NCBI GenBank assembly: GCA_030549775.1
Contig: CM060174.1
Coordinates: 41,926,586-41,990,585, forward strand
DNA: 64,000 nt
Reading direction: 5' to 3'
From: Tamarix chinensis
Lineage: Eukaryota > Streptophyta > Magnoliopsida > Caryophyllales > Tamaricaceae
A model generated the notes under the pieces. That model was not told the origin of the DNA. It did no database searches and saw only the letters and a program-made list of their open reading frames with translations. The position numbers were made by a program, and so were the translations under genes. Within the stretch, counting starts at the first letter, position 1. Every line of letters begins with the position of its first letter. This document shows positions 45,480-57,689 of the stretch, in pieces.

Positions 45480-45960
45480 TTCTATGATATCTAACTAGTA
45501 TTCAATTATTTTAGGAGGAATTCCTTCTAGAAAAAATACACTACAGGTAAAGAAATCTTTACTTCTTATGAGAAAAGCTAGCAACTCTTCCTTATTGGTC
45601 ATACTAAAATAATCGCCTATCATCACCATGTGCTCTAAATCCTCTCGTTGTTTCTCTTTTTTCTCCATAGTAGAGTGGGTGATTTCTCCATAAGCATTTA
45701 AACCCTCCAATACTAGACTTTCTTTTGGCTTATTGACTACAAGTTATCTTGGGGAGCCCCTTATATTGTGCAGCACTTCCATTCCATTATTTTGTTGCAC
45801 CAAACTTCTCCCCCACCCTCTATTAGCTAAAATTTTCATTAATAACCTAATCATAAAATTGCTTACCTGGATTTTGTTAAGGGATGATCATCCTAACATT
45901 ATGTTATACGCTGATGGGTAATCAACGACTACAAAGTTCAATTTAATGCACCTCAGAACC
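45480..45960 (-). pseudogene. Tat-like protease end and linker
   Basis: The minus strand reads VVDYPSAYNIMLG-stop-SSLNKI, where relatives have Arg (CGA to TGA fits), then NRGWGRSLVQQNN and the open 71-residue stretch with MIGDYFSMTNKEELLAFLI and DFFTCS...GIPP. This is the link between protease and reverse transcriptase in Tat-type elements. Confidence 0.8.
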
Positions 45961-46009
45961 CCAGACGAACCAACTGTCAAAGCAAGATCTATCATTACCT
46001 TCAAATTTA

Positions 46010-47058
46010 TAATATCACAAATTAATACCAATAAACAGAAGCCTTATTTATCAATAATCATAATTCTAATTGCTTATAAGCTTTTGATGCACCATCCTAC
46101 ATACAACAAATTAAACAATTAAATCCTAATTCCAAATGCGTAGTAAATGGCAAGTAGGGGTCAAACTCACAAAGAATGGTTTATAATAAAAAAAATTATA
46201 TGATCAATGTAAAAACCCCAGTTATTTAATAGCATTAACCTATATTACTATATTCTACTCTATTGATAAGTAATAAAATGATTTACTCACTAATGAATAA
46301 AGAGAGGAGAAAATCAATTATGACTCTTCATGCTTAGCAGCATAACACAATATCATAGATTATTACATGTAGTCTACTAAGTAGATTGTATGGCTATCAT
46401 TAAGGATTCATTCATCCATGTACCTAACTCTGACATAGGATAATTATCCACTTTCCTAATCCATTAGGTTATTTATATAATTCATTGTCTCTATTACCAT
46501 TCTTTTTCTTTTACTCTTATTGTTCTCATTAACCACATTTTGTTTTTCCAAACTCTCATCCAAATACTTATTTAAATTTTTATCGAAATACTTATTGAAA
46601 TACTTATTCAAATTATTGTCCAAATATTCATTCCAATTATTATCAAACGATAGACTATGCACCACCTAGTGGTCTCATATACCATGGAATTTTATCTAAA
46701 CCAAAGGACATAAAGTATAGGCCAAAACTAAATAATCACCAATAGACATAAGTTCGAGCTACAGCTAAGTAACCAAAAATGGAAATAAGTCCAGGCTTAA
46801 GCAAAAAAAAGCACCCTATTAACCAGATCCTTTAGTATCAATACTCCTTAGTACATCATTAATTTCGAGAGTAGATAAAACACCAGGATTTACTAGGTTC
46901 CTGCCACAAGGTAGACTAACCCTCGTAGCTAATTGAGGATCAGATAACCTAAACCTATACATAGCTCAATTGTCTTTTGCTTTAAGTTATTAATATGTTA
47001 TTCTTGAGGCTACGTGATCACACAAGGCCCATATAATATACAAGCAAAACATTCTCAT
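46010..47058. other. Unassigned region 5' of the Tat-like pol
   Basis: No conserved domain recognised. The minus-strand frame 46456-46665 (69 residues) is built on an imperfect 15-18 bp repeat giving NKYFDKNLNKYLDE-type sequence, then KSKRKRM. It may be decayed gag or simply a small tandem repeat. The rest is AT-rich sequence without features. LTR G begins at 47059. Confidence 0.35.
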
Positions 47059-48814
47059 TGAAATGCCCCAAAAATTCTAATTTTAAGAATTATAGTTAAA
47101 TAAGGTTTATTTTTGAAAAATTAATTAAATAAACTATTTTTATTAAAATAAAAAGGAAATTGATTAGGGCAAATCAAGAAGAAATTTATAAGTATTTTAA
47201 TTAGGACAAATTTAGATATTTTAGCTAATTAAAGATTTTATTTTGGAAAACAATTAAATAATTTTATTTTGGAAATTAATTAAATAAATTATTTTATTTA
47301 AAGTAAGAAGGAGGAAGTAGGTCCAAATTAATAGGAATTTTACAAATAATTTATTGAAGGAAATTAGGGTGTTTTGCTAATTAAAATGAAATTTATGAAA
47401 AATCTTTCAAAAATCTTAAATTATCCTAAAAAGGGATATAAATATTATTTTATTTAAATATTATTATTTTTAAATATCCTAGATATCCCAATTAATTTGA
47501 TTAACCTAACACATTATTTTTCCTTTTTTCCCTTTTCCTTTTTCTTTCATCCTTTTTATTTCCTTTTTCTTTTTTTTCTTTCTTCTTCCTTTCTTTTTCT
47601 TACCTTCTTCCCGACCTAGGCCAGCCCAATGGCCTAGACCCCTCTCCCTTTTTTTTTCCTTTCCCACGACCCTTTTCTTTCTTTTCTTCCTTCGGCGCGG
47701 GCCTTTTCTCTTCTTCCCATGGCCCGTCTTCTTTTCCTTCTTTTCTCCTTTGTCTGCCCAAGACCAGAATGTAGAGATTTGTTTAAGAGTTTTTATCGTC
47801 ACTCGGCCGGTTTTCTTTCTTTCCTTTCTTTTTTTTCCCGGCCGAACAGTCCGACCCCCACCCTTCTTCCTTCTTTCCTCTTCCTCCCTTCGCCATCGAC
47901 CGTAACTCCACTGCCCACCTCCAAGATTAATGACGCCAATCTCGCTTGTTTGAACAATCATTTCTCCCTTCTTTTCCCCATCGTTCCACTGGTCACACTG
48001 ACCCAAACCATTTTCTCACTCTTCTCGTGCAGTTCCTCCTTTTCCTATGCATTCCCTTGCCACAAGTTTGACTTCCACCGGCCAACCATCACCGCCGGTG
48101 ACCTAACCCTACCTACCCTATTCCCACACCGACCCATAGAACCTTACCCTCTCATCTAAGATCTATATATACCTCCCATAATCAGCAAGAGTCGAGCTTT
48201 TAATTCTTACCCAGAATTTCTTGACCTTGCTTCCGCTGCTACTTCAGACACCGTTATTACTGCCTCCAGCCAACTCTGCCTCCCTCTCTGCCTACCTAAC
48301 TCATCTTTGCACCGCCCTCTAACTAACTAAGCCACCCTTCTCCCTCAATTCTTCCTGCATGAGTCACCCCGGCCGTGCAAATTTCCCTTCTCAATCAACC
48401 TATTTTCTGCCCCTACCACCCTTAGGGCCACCGTCCGCCACCACTTTCGCTGTTATCGCTGCTCGCTACACCTCCCAATCTGTACTACAAACTCTCATCT
48501 ACCTGTCCATACCTTTATTTTCCTCTCCCTCCCTATCCTCCTCTCTTTCTCTTCTTCTCCATTCGGCCACCACCCCCACCGCCGTGCACCAACACCCTCA
48601 TTCAACTCTTCTCCCTCTAGGCAGTCTTAAACACCCCAACATCCACCTTCATTATCCCTATCTTGTTCCCAGCTTTCAACTTTTCCCCTTTTCTTCTCTT
48701 TTTCCAGCCACCGCCAATGCTGCATCTCACCACCAGCCTAAGGTTGAACCCTAAACCCTCTCAACCCTTTTTCACTATTTATACAAGCCTTAATTTATTT
48801 TATTTCAATTATTC

Positions 48815-48819
<5 letters not shown>

Positions 48820-48849
<30 letters not shown>

Positions 48850-49110
48850 CTATTATTATTAATGTTATTATTATTTTTATTAATGTTTTTATTATTATTT
48901 TTATTGAGGGTTGAAGCCCTATTATATTTTATTTCGATTTTATCATTTTTATTCTTATTGTTGTTATTATCTTTATTATTAATATTAATATGTTATTATT
49001 GTTGTTGTTGTTATTACTATTTCAAAATTATTATTATTATTATTATTATTTCATTTTTATTACAACTAGTTTACTGTGAGTATTGTTATTATCATTATTA
49101 TTGTTATGCG

Positions 49111-49160
<50 letters not shown>

Positions 49161-49700
49161 CATTGTTGGTATTATTATTCTATATATAGGGTTAAAACCC
49201 TATTGTGCCTATTTTGAATTGTAATAGTGGTATTATAAATATCAAGTCTTATTATTATTAATATTATCATTATTTTTATCATTAGCATTTATTATTATTA
49301 TTAGTGTTATTATTATTATTATTGTATAGTAAGTTTATTATTATTCAATGTAGGGTCGAAACCCTACTTCATTTTATCTTCAATTATTATCATTACTATT
49401 ATTACCATTATGATTATTATCATTTTTGTAATATTATTATTGTTTTTATCATTATTATTATTACTATTTTATTATTATTATTATTACTAAATTTTGTTAT
49501 TTATTTTACTAATGTTATTATTAGTATTATTTTAGTAAAGGGGTCGAAGCCCTTATTTCACTCTGTTTTTGAGTAATGCCCTTTTTATTATTTTTATTAT
49601 GATTATTATTATTATGGTATTATTACTATTGTTATTGTTATCATTGTTATTATTAGTAGTAGTAGTATTAGTATTTTTAAGTATGATCATTGTTACTATT
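48820..49700 (+). repeat. TA and TTA microsatellites in LTR G
   Basis: A TA run at about 48818-48844 is followed by broken TTA/TTG/TTC triplets and a long pure TTA run at about 49108-49161. Short GGTTGAAGCCCTA / GGTCGAAACCCTA phrases recur at about 48907, 49190, 49353 and 49541, suggesting roughly 170-280 bp old duplications. Confidence 0.9.
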
Positions 49701-51289
49701 ATTGTAACACCCCCAAAATTCACTACTGAAAAATTTCGTTTAATTAAAAGAAAATTAGCAGAAGCAAATTAATAAACCGTGAACTTTGGAAGTATTACCG
49801 CCACACTTAGTACCAGACTGGTTCACTCATACCGTTCCAGTACCAAGTGCTAAGGCTAAACGAGTAAAATACAATTTTACGAGAAACTTAAGCATTTAAA
49901 AATCAATCGCACAGCAAACAGTTTACGAGAGTAAAATCCACCGACGGTGGTTACGAAACCACTTGAATAGCACCTGAACACAACCTGCAAGGGGTACTAC
50001 CCATTGAATAGGCAGGGGCCCCAAGAAGGGAACCCTTCAGTACTACGGTACTGAGTAACCCTTTAAAAAGGTACTAAAAACAGGCACGCAATGTAACACA
50101 TGAACTACTACTACATTCATATATAACCATAGGTATAAACATGATATTCGGATCCATTTATTCGCACATCCAATAATTCAATCAGATATCAATAGCGTAC
50201 GTAACATTCACTTTCATATATTCGCTTACTTAACAAGTCAACCAATATCAATAGGCCATAATGAGTAATCGATATATTTCAAGCCTTAAGGCCATTGGTC
50301 CATCATTAATCAATCATCTCAATGACTAGTATTTTTCCATAATTTATTCACATCCAAAACAAATTTTATTGAGCTCGGGACCCCCACTATTCTGGACGAT
50401 GGATCAGAATACATATATATATATATATATATATATATCATCTAGGGTAAAAACATCCTGACCACCATTATATCTGGTGGATCGGTACTCATGAACATCA
50501 TCCAAGGCAAAACATCCTGGGCCACTATTATTTCCAATGGATCGGTACTCATCATATAAATCAACTGGTCCCGGCTCATTAATCTTTCACTTTAACAATT
50601 AGTATTTTTTCCTTTTTATTCAGCACAACAATTCCATTTATTTGCTTCAATAGGGAGATCAAGAACTCAGGACACAAAGGTACACCGATCGCACTGGTGC
50701 ATAAAAGCTACTTAGTACCCTTCAACTAGTAACCCAGGGACGCAAAGGTACCCTAGTCGTACTGGTGCATAAAGCTAACTCAGTACCCTACTGACAAGGA
50801 CACCTAATCCTTAAGTATGCATATCCCCTAACTAGGTCCGTAGAGCTAGATAGAGTAGATATAGGGCCTGGCTAGGGCACAAAGGCACACCAGCAAATAC
50901 CAAATAATCGTGGGCTAAACCACGTCTTTAGGGTAGCGACCCCTAAAGAGCCACCATTCCCGATCTCGAGGTCTTTCACTTTAAGTATTAATGTCTTAAT
51001 TATTGGTGATCACAAAAGCACAACAATCAGATAATTATCCACTTTTAACCATTCAGATATCATCAAAAATTTCTTATTCAAATGGTTGTCCAAGGTAGCA
51101 CTGAAGAATCATTGAGGCTATCCTAATCTCATCTAATTTCGAATTAGAATTCAATCTCGTGGTACTTACTAATCATCAGATACTCCTAACTGGCAAATCA
51201 GCATTATTTGAGACATATCACAATTTCCACAATCACAATGACATATTAGATACAAACTACTCATTTATCCCTTACTTATGAAATCACTA

Positions 51290-52500
51290 AGTCATCCATT
51301 CCTTATTTGATAAATGACCATCTTACCCTCTTTGTTACAAAATCACCAAGTTACCCTTACTCGATTTAGGTTACCAAATTATTTCTCATACTTATTAGGT
51401 CACTAATCCCCCTTCATAATTATTACACTTAATATACTTTCCATTTAGTTGGTTAGATTACCACTTTGCCCCTTTTCCTTTATTATAATTAATAAATTAT
51501 CCTTAAGTTTGTCAAATTACTAAATTACCCTTCCTCATTATCCTAATTTTCAATTTACCCTTTATTTCGTTAATTACCAAATTACCGTCCTCTATTATCA
51601 ATTACCAACTACCCTATACCGTTATCAAAATTACCAAATTACCCTTTGGTTGGTTAAATTACCAAATTACCCTTTTATATGATCATAATTACCAAACTAC
51701 CCTTTTCCTTTATCAAATTTACCAAATTACCCCTTGGTCATTTAAATTACCAAATTGCCCTTCTCAATTGTCATGATTACCAAGCTACACTACTCCATTA
51801 TTAAAATTACCAAAATACCCTCTAGTCGGTTAACCAATTTACCCCTCACATTTATCATATTTACCATTTTACCTTTCTCCATTATTAAAATATTAAATTA
51901 CCCTTTAGTTATTTAAATTATTATTTTACCCTTCTCAATTATTATAATTACCAATTTACTCCTTTCCAATTTCCACTTCTACCCCTTTGATTTACAAAAT
52001 AACCGTTTTACTCCTTTACCTTCAAATTTACCATTTTACCCCTTAACTCCCAAAAATTTTCCCTATTGCCCTTTTACTTGTAAAATTTCCATTTATCCTC
52101 AATTATGAAATTACTATCTTACGAAATTACCATTCTGCCCGTTAGTCACAAAATTACTATTTTACCCTTTAATTATAAATTATAATTTTGCCCCTTTATT
52201 ACAAAATTACCAAATTGTCCTTTTATTACAAAATTACCAGATTGCCTTTTATTAAAAAATTTCCAAATTGCCCTTTTATTAAAAATTACCCAAATTACCC
52301 CTTTTATTACAAAATTACCAAATTGCCCTTTTATCATAAAATTACCATTTTACCCTCCTTACTTCCAAAATGACTAATTTATCCCTTACTTCCAAAATTA
52401 CTATTTTATCCTTTTATTAACAAATTTACTATTTTACCCTTGCCTCCAAAATTACCATAATACCCCTTTTTACTAAAATTTACCATTATACCCCTTAGCA
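51290..52500. repeat. ACCAAATTACCCTT minisatellite in LTR H
   Basis: This is the same 25-33 bp phrase as in C and D. The best-kept part is 52190-52350, where TTATTACAAAATTACCAAATTG-type units repeat about every 27-29 bp. Confidence 0.88.
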
Positions 52501-52942
52501 CACCACTTATATTAAATTATTATTAATACTACATAAAATATTAATATTAGTGCATCATCCACAACTTTTAAATTTAATACAATACTCATAAACACCCATA
52601 TATAGATTAGGCCATATTCTTGTACAATGTACATTAATAAAATCCCCTAAGGCTCACAAAATATTAACATGTATTAAATATTACAATAGCATAAAACAAT
52701 ATGGATAATACTTAACATTTTTCTTAACAACCAAATTATTACCTTAAATATTATTTCCATACATATCATATAACCTATCATGCTTCCTTTTATCAACCAA
52801 CACAATAACCAAATATAATATACTAAACAACATATATCAAGCATAATACACATTAAAAATGCCTAATGAGCTAACATGCGTTAATCCATGCATTTAAGCG
52901 GGATTTAACGATTACCTCGATTCCCGTAAAAATGAACCTTAC

Positions 52943-52988
52943 CAGTATTTCGATTTAAGGTTCGAGATTTGATTATCAAAACCAACAC
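52943..52988 (-). promoter_or_regulatory. Putative 46-nt LTR mini-exon (H)
   Basis: Minus-strand borders are TATTTTTAG before and GTAAGGTTC after, matching LTR C (44 nt). Confidence 0.42.
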
Positions 52989-53127
52989 CTAAAAATAATA
53001 TCAAGGTTTATTATGTTAGAAATCATAAAATCAAGACAAAAGGCTTTATAACAATTAATAGAATAATTAACTTAAAATATAATTATACCTTAAAATTATT
53101 GAACAATTAGATTAAGAGATGCAGAAC

Positions 53128-53151
53128 CTCATGCTGCTAATGCAGCATGAG
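53128..53151. other. Conserved hairpin in LTR H
   Basis: CTCATGCTGC and the perfect complement GCAGCATGAG are separated by TAAT. It is at the same position as the hairpin in LTR C, but with C/T changes in both arms that keep pairing (CACG/CGTG in C, CATG/CATG in H). Confidence 0.7.
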
Positions 53152-54681
53152 CTGCATGCGAAGGAATGAAAAGGAGGGGGCTCAAAGGTGGTGGAAATAG
53201 GGAAAATGGGTATTTTCGGGTTGGTGGTTTGGGGCTAAGAAAAAGGCATAGTGGGGAAGGATTTGGGGCAAGGGGATGGTGTAGAAGTGTAGAGGGGGTG
53301 TAGGTGGTGGTCGGGGATGGGTTGAAGGTGGATAAGGGCGGCGGAGGCGGTGGCAATGGGGCTGCGAAGGTGGTGGCCAAGGAGGGGTCGAAATGGAAGG
53401 TTGGCGAGGAAGGAAAATGGAGGGGGAAAACAAGGGCCTGCAGGTGGTGTTTTCGGCCAAAGGAGTATTGGGGGTGGTAGAGGAGGTTGCAAGGATTAAT
53501 AAGGTGGCTCAGGTGGTGGTGGAACGGCGGCAGAATGAGGCGGTGCAGGGCAATTGCCAATAAGGGGGTAAAGGAGAGAAAAAGAAGGGTGGAGGAGGAA
53601 TGGGGTTGTGGGGTGGCTTGATGGCGGTGGTGGTGGCTCGAGGGTGAGGAGGGTGGCAGGAGGTGGTTGAGGCGGAGGCAGCGGCGAATATTGGCGGCGA
53701 AACAAAAATAGGGGTAGAGAGGGGAGGAGAAGAAATGAAAGAAGAGAGGATCGGGGGAGGGAATTTTGGGCTCGAAAAATGACTGAATGGATCAGGAAAG
53801 GAAGAAGAAAAAGTATAAGGAGAGAGAGGAGGGAATAGGGAGCTCGGGGATGGCGTTAGGGTGGTAGGGGAATGGAGTTGTAGGGAGAGGGAGAGAAAGG
53901 TGACGAAAGGGAGAGGGAGAGGGAGACAGGGGTGGTGGGACCGGTATGGCCGGAAAATGACGAGAAGGAGAGGGAGGGAGACAGGGGAGGTCAACGGGGG
54001 AGAGGGAGTTGCAGTTCGGGTGGCGAAAATGGTGGAGGAGGGTCGGGATTATCGCCGGGGAAAAAGGAAGAAGAAGAAGAGAAGAAGAAAGAAGGGTCGG
54101 GGATGGGCGTTGGCTGCGTGATGGGCAGACCGGCAGAAGGAAAGGAGCGGGCCGGTCCGGTCAGGCAAGAAAGGAAGAAAGAAAGGGGCGGCCGGGCGAC
54201 GCGGGAAAGGCAGGGGAGATTGGGCCAGGCCCAATCGCAGGAGGGGGGAAGAGAACCAGGTCGGCTGGCGGCCCAAGGAAAAAAAAAAGAAAGAAATGAG
54301 AAAAAGGAGAAAAAGGAGAAGGAAAAAGGAAAAAGGAAAAAGAAAAGGGAAAGTGGGGCAAATAAAAAAAATTTAATTGATAAAATAATAAAATAGAATA
54401 ATTTTGGGTAATAAATTGATTTAATATTTTAATTTAAGATAATTAAAATATAAGGGTTAAAAAGGATAGTTTTTGTAAAATAAGGGTTTAAAATTTTATT
54501 TAAATAATAAGAGGATAATAAAATAAAATAAAAATTTATTTTAATTTATTAAATATTTATACCCAATTTTATTTACTCAAAAATCTATAAAATAATTAAA
54601 TTAAATGAATTTAAAGGCTAATTAATTCCAAATAAAATTTATTTATTAAAATATAAGCTTTTAAAAATTCGGGAGATTACA

Positions 54682-54686
<5 letters not shown>

Positions 54687-54758
<72 letters not shown>

Positions 54759-54774
54759 TGATATTATTTTGGTA

Positions 54775-54852
<78 letters not shown>

Positions 54853-54855
54853 GGG
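54687..54855 (+). repeat. TTA-TCA-TTA compound microsatellite
   Basis: A TTA run (to about 54711), a TCA run (about 54713-54759) and a longer TTA run (about 54778-54852) form the continuation of the LTR G microsatellite on the far side of H. Confidence 0.95.
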
Positions 54856-55053
54856 TAAATTCTTCAACCTTATATTATCAACGTTTATAATATTACTATT
54901 AATTCTTATATTTTTAGCCAAATTTAGTAATTAGTTAATGGTTATTATTATTAATATTTTATCATTTTATCAAAAGCCTAGTCTTAGAATAAGTTAGTAA
55001 TTAATAGTATTTTTGGTAGGAGGGAATCTAATTTTACCTTTTCCCTTATATAG

Positions 55054-55115
55054 GTGATATCAGTCAAAGTCCTAAAGAGGCATAGGAGCATGCTCCAAGA
55101 CCGGTGTCGTTTTAG
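55054..55115 (+). promoter_or_regulatory. Putative 62-nt LTR mini-exon (G)
   Basis: It is preceded by CCCTTATATAG and followed by GTAAGGGTG. It contains the perfect palindrome GGAGCATGCTCC and then AAGACCGGTGTCGT, shared with B. Length is exactly that of B and E. Confidence 0.5.
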
Positions 55116-56409
55116 GTAAGGGTGTTACTAAGGCCTTATGTGTTTTTATGTGCATTATATGCTTTGTATGCTATGTATTCTATGTTTATCGTTATAAGTA
55201 TTTCGTATGTAGTATGACGTAGAGTTAAAGTATGTTTTTGTGTATTTACATGGCATGTGTACTATGTGTATGTGATGAAATAATGTGGTATGTGATGCTA
55301 TGTGTTATGACCCTATAAGACATGCATATGAGGACGTATAAAGTGGTATTGTGTGGGGAAAAGGTTGAAAATGGAAAATGGGAAATGTGTTGACCAAAGG
55401 AGAGTAAGTTGATTAAAGGGGAAATAAGTTGACCATAGGATATAAGTTGACCTAAGTATTTTAATGATCCATGAATGGAAGTTTAGGGTTTCGTGTGGGA
55501 GAATCTAATCTATGTTTTGTATGGGTGAATCTAATCTATGGTATATTATGGGATAATATAATATATGGTGTTGCATGGGAGAATCTAAACTAGGATTTGG
55601 TACGGATGGATTTAGGCTTTTGCATGGTAGATTGTATGGTGTTGTATGAATTGAATCTAGGGTTTGGTGTGAATGAATCTAAGGTTTTGCATGGAGGAAT
55701 CTAGAGTCTTGTATGGTGGAATCTAGGATTTTTCATGGATGGATCTAGAGTTTGCATGGTTGAATCTAGGGTTTCACGTGGGATTTTTAGGATTTCACAT
55801 AAAAGATTCAAATGGTTGCATGGGATGTGTAAATTTTGCATGGGCATGAAATTTACGTATGAAAAGTTGATTTGGGTTGTGAGGAAGGTAATGTAAGTGT
55901 TGTTTGGGTGTTTGAACACTTTGAATGAAAAATAGTATGTAGAGTAATATAAGGGTACGTAGGATACCGAGCTAGGGTTTGGTGTGGCTACTTAGGATAT
56001 TTGTTGTATCATGTGTATTTGGTGATTAAAATGTGATGATGAGGGGTGGAATCTATGGGATTGTGTTGTGTGGAGTGTTAAAATAATTTGGGTCGTGTGA
56101 AGTGGTGTAGGATGGACCACATAGGTCTAAATTAGGGTTTTGGGATAAAACCCTAGAGTGAGATATGGAGTGGACTTGCAGGTGTGTAGTAGTGGGCCTT
56201 GACCCACATATATCGGTGTTAGAGTTCTAGTATGAGTTTGAGTGTATAGGAAAGGTTGTTGGGTAAGATAGGAGGTGCAGGGTTATCATGATGTGGTACG
56301 GGTCAGTTGGACGATAAGTTTAAAGGGAATGATTCATGCATGTCTAGGGTAATATTTCTGAATAAGACATCGTAATACATTAAACATTTAAAGTGGAAGA
56401 TTGTTGAGC

Positions 56410-56930
56410 CAGACCCAAACCGATCCACCGGCAAATAATAGTGGTTAGGGCATGATATCCTATATGTGACTGATCCACCGACTATAATAGTGAGGGATTC
56501 TGTGCTCAACAAAATTGAACATATTTGTGCTAAGACATGGGAAAGACACTAACTACTTACAGTGGAACACCATAAGAGTCGGGGCTAGATCGGTCCACCG
56601 ACGAATAATAATGGTTAGGAATTTTATGCCCTGTGTTTTTCTGATCCACCGGCTATAATAGTGGTCAGGAGCTTTATGCCTTATGTTTTCCGGTCCACCG
56701 GCAAATAATAGTGTTTAGGGCATGATATCCTATATGTGACTGATCCATCGACTATAATAGTAGGGAAATAATAGTGGTCAAGAGCTTTATGCCCTGTGTG
56801 TTTCCGGTCCACCGGCTATAATAGCGGTCAAGAGCTTTATGCCCTGTGTTTTCCGATCTACCGGCAATAATAGTGGTCAAAAGCTATGTGCCCTGTATGT
56901 GTCCGGTCCACCGGCTATAATAGTGGGTTT
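56410..56930 (+). repeat. Cassette array in LTR G (about ten copies)
   Basis: Cores GGCTATAATAGTGG or GGCAAATAATAGTGG, with CCGGTCCACC before and TCAGGAGCTTTATGCCCTGT after, occur near 56430, 56478, 56599, 56651, 56701, 56748, 56763, 56815, 56862 and 56916. Spacing is about 15-120 bp. Confidence 0.88.
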
Positions 56931-57689
56931 CCTGTACTCGCATGGATTTGAATAAAAGCATAGTGTGAATCGATTTATGATCAAAGATTAATTAAGTAAT
57001 TAATCTGGATTATAAATGACTCTTTATGTACTTACCCGAATGATTGTATGATAGTATGTTATCATGATGGTCTTTATGCTCTTTTTACTACTCTGCATGG
57101 TTTATGCGATTTTATGTGTTGGCCTTAGTGCACGACTACCTTCCTCAGTACGTAGCGTTTTGATCACCCTTTTCATGGGTGTTGCTCATTCCCACAAGCA
57201 GAAGGCTCTTCTGACTTTGTGCAGGTATGAGAGACATTCGGCAGGGCAGTGTTAAGTTTGTGATTGGCTAAAAGTTCGAGAGTCTCGTGGCCATATTTAC
57301 TCTTTAAGTGATTTATTCCTTCTGTATTTCTTTTGTATCGTATTCATCCTTTTATGATTTATTACCTTGTATTGAGTATTTTAATTAAACCTTTTATCGA
57401 TTGTAAGATTATTCCCTCTGAGGTATTTTGATTTCACACTCTGATTTCTATCTTATTATTGATTATAAACTTTTATGCATACTTTGTTTTCTATGTTATG
57501 ATCTTTCTAGTTCTTTTTATGATCTGTTCATACCTGTCATATTTATGTGTGAACCATATTTTGAAATTGATCCTTTAAATTTCCCAATGCTGAATCTTGG
57601 TCGATTGCTAATCTTGACGTTTGAAAGTAAAAGATTCTGAGACAAATATGGTTAAGGGTGTTAGGTGTAGTTTGATTATTTTTATTTTA

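Larger units (their letters stand above)
42600..46010 (-). pseudogene. Tat-like Ty3/gypsy pol remnant
   Basis: Minus-strand fragments appear in the order protease end, protease-RT linker, reverse transcriptase, an extra RNase H, integrase. Two RNase H-type domains before integrase and the wording of the motifs (VVDYPSAYNIMLG; YVDDMIV; GFSATNNGAEYE) are characteristic of the plant Tat/Ogre/Retand group. Every domain has stops or frameshifts. The element is interrupted on its 3' side by the 40.4 kb chromovirus. Confidence 0.85.
49703..54681 (-). mobile_element. Solo LTR H (type II, 4979 bp)
   Basis: It starts TGTAACACCCCCAAAATTC and ends AAAAATTCGGGAGATTACA. ATTAT flanks both sides (49698-49702 and 54682-54686), though the site is a TTA microsatellite, so the match is weak proof by itself. 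Content parallels LTR C: cassettes (50385-50560), GACACAAAGGTAC blocks, minisatellite (51290-52500), mini-exon (52943-52988, minus), hairpin (53128-53151), G-rich leader (53160-54360) and AT-rich end. Frames at 53129-54396 on both strands are composition artefacts. Confidence 0.85.
47059..57660 (+). mobile_element. LTR G (type I), split by LTR H
   Basis: It starts TGAAATGCCCCAAAAATTC and runs AT-rich to 47510. A C/T-rich leader follows (47515-48770, TATA-like TATATATA at 48164-48171, GGCCGTGCAAA at 48371), then TTA microsatellites with repeats of TATAGGGTTAAAACCCT type (48845-49700). After H it continues with TTA/TCA runs (54687-54855), the 62-nt putative mini-exon (55054-55115), GGTTGAATCTAGGGTTT-type short repeats (55480-55800), cassettes (56410-56930) and the U5-like end (57120-57290). 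The right end near 57660 (AAGGGTGTTAGG) is degraded and I see no duplication matching the left side. Overlapping frames such as 47506-48159 are artefacts. Confidence 0.7.

Noticed and set aside
57428..57640. 70-residue frame near the LTR G end
   Set aside because: AT-rich chance frame in degraded LTR sequence; no recognisable motif.
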